64,000 nucleotides of DNA, from positions 631,001-695,000 of the forward strand of contig NC_066587.1 in NCBI RefSeq assembly GCF_905475345.1, read 5' to 3'. The position numbers and the translations under genes were made by a program. The stretch is from Vespula vulgaris. Lineage: Eukaryota; Arthropoda; Insecta; Hymenoptera; Vespidae. Below, piece after piece: positions 61,146-64,000 of this stretch; positions within the stretch are counted from its first letter, which is position 1; the number at the start of each line of letters is the position of its first letter. The notes below the pieces were generated by a model that had not been told where the DNA came from, searched no databases, and saw only the letters and a program-made list of their open reading frames with translations.

Positions 61146-61639
61146 TACAGGGTGACCCGTAACGACGCATAGACCGACGCCTTTAAACCCGACGCTCTTC
61201 TCGTCTCGACTAGAACATTATTATTTTTCTTTTCCTATGTTTTTTTTTGTCTCTTTTTCCTTCTTTCTTTCTTTCCTTTTTTAATTGCGATCAGCTAAAC
61301 GAGAGAAATATGACTCGGCCACGGACTACTTAAAGAGAACCTTTTAAAGGGTGTGACTATTTGTACTATCATTTAGACATTCATTCATCTAATTTCCATT
61401 CCAATCGATCATCGCGAAAAATTATTTTCATTCGTCATAAATTTGTACTTCTCGTGTATGTATAAGGAAAAGAGTATGGAAATATCTGCTCAATCATTCT
61501 AATTGTAATAACAGTTATTATTATAAACTTGTTAATATTGGTATATATATATATATATAAAGGACCGCGTAATAACTTTTGAACAATGTTGCAAATTATG
61601 TTCACTCGATACCACCTAGTATATATATCTAACCCTGTA
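61146..61639. mobile_element. Possible small transposon remnant with TACAGGGT ends
   Basis: TACAGGGTG at 61146 and AACCCTGTA at 61631-61639 form opposed ends that share eight bases, TACAGGGT, about 490 bp apart. A second internal stretch (GGACCGCGTAATAAC at 61562) resembles the left end (GTGACCCGTAACGAC at 61153). TACAGGGTG-type termini are common in insect repeats. No transposase and no clear target-site duplication are visible. Confidence 0.2.
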
Positions 61640-61909
61640 CTGTTTAGTATGCGCGTTATATCGGATGTTGCCTGAAATATAACAATGTGGTCGAACGCCG
61701 CGACGGAAATGATCCTTGCATTTTGAAGCACGTAACGGTATTGCTCCCGTAACTTTGAAAGTTCCCGCCGACGAGATGCGACTCTCTGTTCGCTTACCAG
61801 CGATCATAGTTTTCCTATACCAAACGATCTCGATACGATCGCTCTCTGAATTATTATAATGATAACGTGTGCGCGAACTTTCCCGTATTATTATTAATAT
61901 TTCCGTATA

Positions 61910-61942
<33 letters not shown>

Positions 61943-62261
61943 AATTTCTAATCAATTACATAAGCCGATTATATCTTTTGAATTTGAACATTTTCGTACG
62001 ATGACGCATATTTTTATTTCGGTCATTGGTAAATACTTTTATCGAATACATCAAAGTACAAACACGGATACAGAGAGTGATACAATGCACATACAAACAT
62101 ACCTACCTACGCACAGTACTTTTACTTTATCAAAGAAATTGATCGTCGTATACATACATACATACATACATATATATGATTCATATATGTATATATGAGT
62201 ACGTATATGATTCGCAGATGCATTTTTAATGAACGGCACGCTTTTTCTCTTTTTGTTTCAG

Positions 62262-62504
62262 AATCGTCCTAAAAACGTGAACAAAGGAGTGAATCTCGTC
62301 GTTCAGAAGAAGGTAAAAAGCAAAAGAGAAAAGAAGAGAAAAGAGAGAGAGAGAGAGAGAGAAATAGAGAAAAAGTAAAAAAAAGGCTGACTAAAAAGAA
62401 ATGACTCGCGGCTTTCTACGAGATGGAAAGACGGAAGGAATCGAGAACGACGATAACACTTTGACGGCTTCGAGGCGTTATCCAGTTGCTACGACGGCTC
62501 TTGC
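62262..62504 (+). other. Predicted exon 2 (leader plus coding start)
   Basis: A strong acceptor (CTTTTTCTCTTTTTGTTTCAG, ending at 62261) starts the exon, and a consensus donor (CTTGC followed by GTAAGT at 62505) ends it. The leader of 139 bp contains a GA tract (62344-62363) and stops in the coding frame, the last being a TAA two codons before the ATG. An alternative donor at 62312/62313 (AAG followed by GTAAAA) would give a 51-bp micro-exon instead. Confidence 0.45.
62401..62504 (+). CDS. Probable first coding part of an unrecognised protein (partial)
   Basis: The ATG at 62401 (G at -3, in-frame TAA two codons upstream) opens 34 codons plus two bases, starting MTRGFLRDGKTEGIENDDN and ending near RRYPVATTAL. 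It breaks at a GTAAGT donor in phase 2; read through, it would stop at once (GCG TAA). The sequence is polar with no signal peptide or membrane segment, so a cytoplasmic or nuclear protein is likelier than a secreted one. The acceptor upstream and the lack of repeat sequence in the coding part support a real exon. I do not recognise the family. The 41-kb promoter is the nearest upstream plus-strand start I can see, so this would be its second exon. The next exon should lie beyond 64000 or in the last 1.5 kb, where I found none. Confidence 0.4.
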
Positions 62505-62748
62505 GTAAGTCCCATTTTAATTCCATCAGTACCCGCTACCACTCCCACTCTTCTTTGGTATACTCTCTTTCTCTCTCTCTCTTTCTCTCTTTCTATCTCT
62601 TTCTCAGTTTCTCATACTCTGCTTTCTTCGAGCCAACATATATAGAGGAGCATGTCGCGTAAGACCGCAAACAAGCGAGTAAGATCTAACACACGTACCT
62701 GCACGCGTCTTTTCTTTCCATACTACTTGTTTTATAGGTATTTATATT

Positions 62749-62805
<57 letters not shown>

Positions 62806-64000
62806 GCATTGTGACCGACTGCGAAGAGGCTTGCTTTAAGTTCGCAGCCTCTCGAGACGCTAGCTCTAACACGCTGCAAGAGCACCACCACCATCACCAC
62901 CACTACCTTCTTTCTCTTTCGCTCTTTCTTTCTCTCATCCTTCGAGATCCTTTGTCGTTTCTTTCCCTTAGAAAGATATCCCATAAAAATGGTAAAGAAA
63001 GCTGACCTGATTCGCCTCAAACTCTCTCTCTCTCTCTCTCTATCTTTCTCTCTCTTTCTTTCTCCTTCTTTCTCTCTTGTATGTATAAAAATTTACTCCT
63101 AACGAGCGGTGAGAACTTTTGTGCCTTTCATAGAGACCGTTCGAGGAGAAGAAGGAAGGAAGAAAAGGGTGGTGACGCTAGTGGTGGTTGTGATGGTACT
63201 GGTGTTGGTATTGGTCTTGGTCTTATTGGAGGTGCTGGTAGTGGGAGGGTGGTCGTACTTCGATGGAAAAGTTCGAGGGAAGATATTCATTCGATTTCGA
63301 CGATAAAACGCTCGGGCATTTAATTCACGCTGCGAAACCTTTCAAATGGTATATTCAACGGTATCAGGCACACAACGTACCTATATAAGCGATATAGCTA
63401 GGAGAGAAGAGAGGGGTGGTGAGTCGCGAGAAAGAGAGCGAGGAAAGAGAAAGGGGGTGGGCCGGGTGGTGCCACTGGCAGGGCAGAAGTAAAGCGAGCC
63501 ATTAAATCGTCGCGTTGATCGATGCGAGTTCATTACGGCCGATTAAGTCTACGCGCGACTATTATTCGTTTATTCGTTCGGTAATCAACATTTATTTGAG
63601 AAAATAGAACTATTCGATATTCGATGGCCGCGTTAGGCATAATCTTTTTTTTTTTGTTTTTTGTTTTTCTCTATTTCCAGTAAATCCATCAAAATCGAAT
63701 TGAATTGAAACGTACGTTTTTTAACTCTTCACGCTTTGATATATCGATATTTATACGATATTATTGGACTATTATTGGATACGATTAGTAACTAAAGTGG
63801 AAATGTTTAACTTGGAAAGTAAAAAAAGGGATATCTAGGGACTTTCGAGCTAGTCCGTAAAAAAATGTATATATATAAATATATAGAATATTTATGAATC
63901 GTGACATTATCCCATCGTATAAATTAATCACGATGATTTCTTAAATTAAAAAGAAAATTATACGTATATAAAGATACTTCTAGATTCTCTGGAATCATGG
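62505..64000 (+). other. Right-end segment, no further exon seen
   Basis: Contains a (TA)n tract, a CACCAC run, CT repeats, a GGTGGT-type repeat at about 63168-63250 and a unique island at about 63470-63640. An ATG at 62652 runs nine codons to a GTAAGA site (62679) and could be an alternative start exon, but support is slight. Confidence 0.4.
62753..62799. repeat. (TA)n microsatellite
   Basis: About 23 TA units. Confidence 0.97.

Larger units (their letters stand above)
41606..62261 (+). other. Possible 20.6-kb first intron, or intergenic DNA
   Basis: Bounded by a GTAAGT donor and a polypyrimidine/CAG acceptor. It contains many microsatellites, the 51.65-52.2-kb duplication, the 50.03-kb hairpin and several unique islands with homeodomain-type motifs (45.9, 49.4 and 55.4 kb). 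No coding exon inside is supported apart from weak ORFs listed separately. The donor-acceptor pairing is inference. Confidence 0.3.

Overview
The window looks like animal nuclear DNA, most probably from an insect and plausibly a hymenopteran. It is full of (GA)n/(CT)n, (TA)n and tri- and tetranucleotide microsatellites, CpG is not depleted, and there are no long uninterrupted coding regions, operons, Shine-Dalgarno sites or CRISPR arrays. I see no tRNA or rRNA gene. The assignment rests on sequence style only, because no protein here could be matched to a named gene. By eye there are roughly 60-70 GA/CT tracts of about 20 bp or more, about one per kilobase. Most of the apparent open reading frames are translations of these tracts (poly-Leu-Ser, Arg-Glu, Tyr-Ile and similar) and are not reported as genes.

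Layout. (1) 1-2.7 kb: simple repeats, a G-quadruplex-type G tract, and a minus-strand exon-like ORF at 2739-2560. This ORF has a true ATG, an in-frame upstream stop, a hydrophobic signal-type segment and a consensus splice donor. It is the best candidate for the first coding exon of a secreted or membrane protein, whose remaining exons would lie to the left of the window. (2) 2.7-41 kb: gene-poor DNA in which unique-sequence islands alternate with microsatellites. Several islands carry transcription-factor-like motifs: TCF/GATA near 9.1 kb, CRE plus CCAAT near 20.25 kb, CRE plus octamer near 28.5 kb, and paired Sox-like sites near 30.87 kb. There are also several weak exon-like ORFs. (3) 41.1-41.6 kb: a well-formed plus-strand core promoter (TATATAAG at 41144, insect-type initiator TCAGTT at 41174, GA tracts upstream), followed by an apparent untranslated leader ending at a GTAAGT donor at 41605/41606. 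(4) 41.6-62.26 kb: about 20.6 kb that could be the first intron of that gene. It contains a 365-bp-offset duplication near 51.65-52.2 kb, homeodomain-site clusters near 45.95 and 55.4 kb, and many repeats. (5) 62262-62504: a polypyrimidine/CAG acceptor, a short leader, an ATG at 62401 and a GTAAGT donor. This reads as the second exon, carrying the first 34 codons of an unrecognised protein.

The simplest model is two divergently placed genes (minus at the left edge, plus from 41.18 kb rightward), each entering the window with only its 5' end, separated by a large regulatory interval. Joining the 41-kb promoter to the 62-kb exon is inference; RNA-seq would settle it. No novel multi-gene system is supported here. 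The more unusual sequence structures are two A+T-rich hairpins with G-T-wobble stems (25.86 kb and 50.03 kb), the 51.65/52.0-kb duplication, and the very high GA/CT density.
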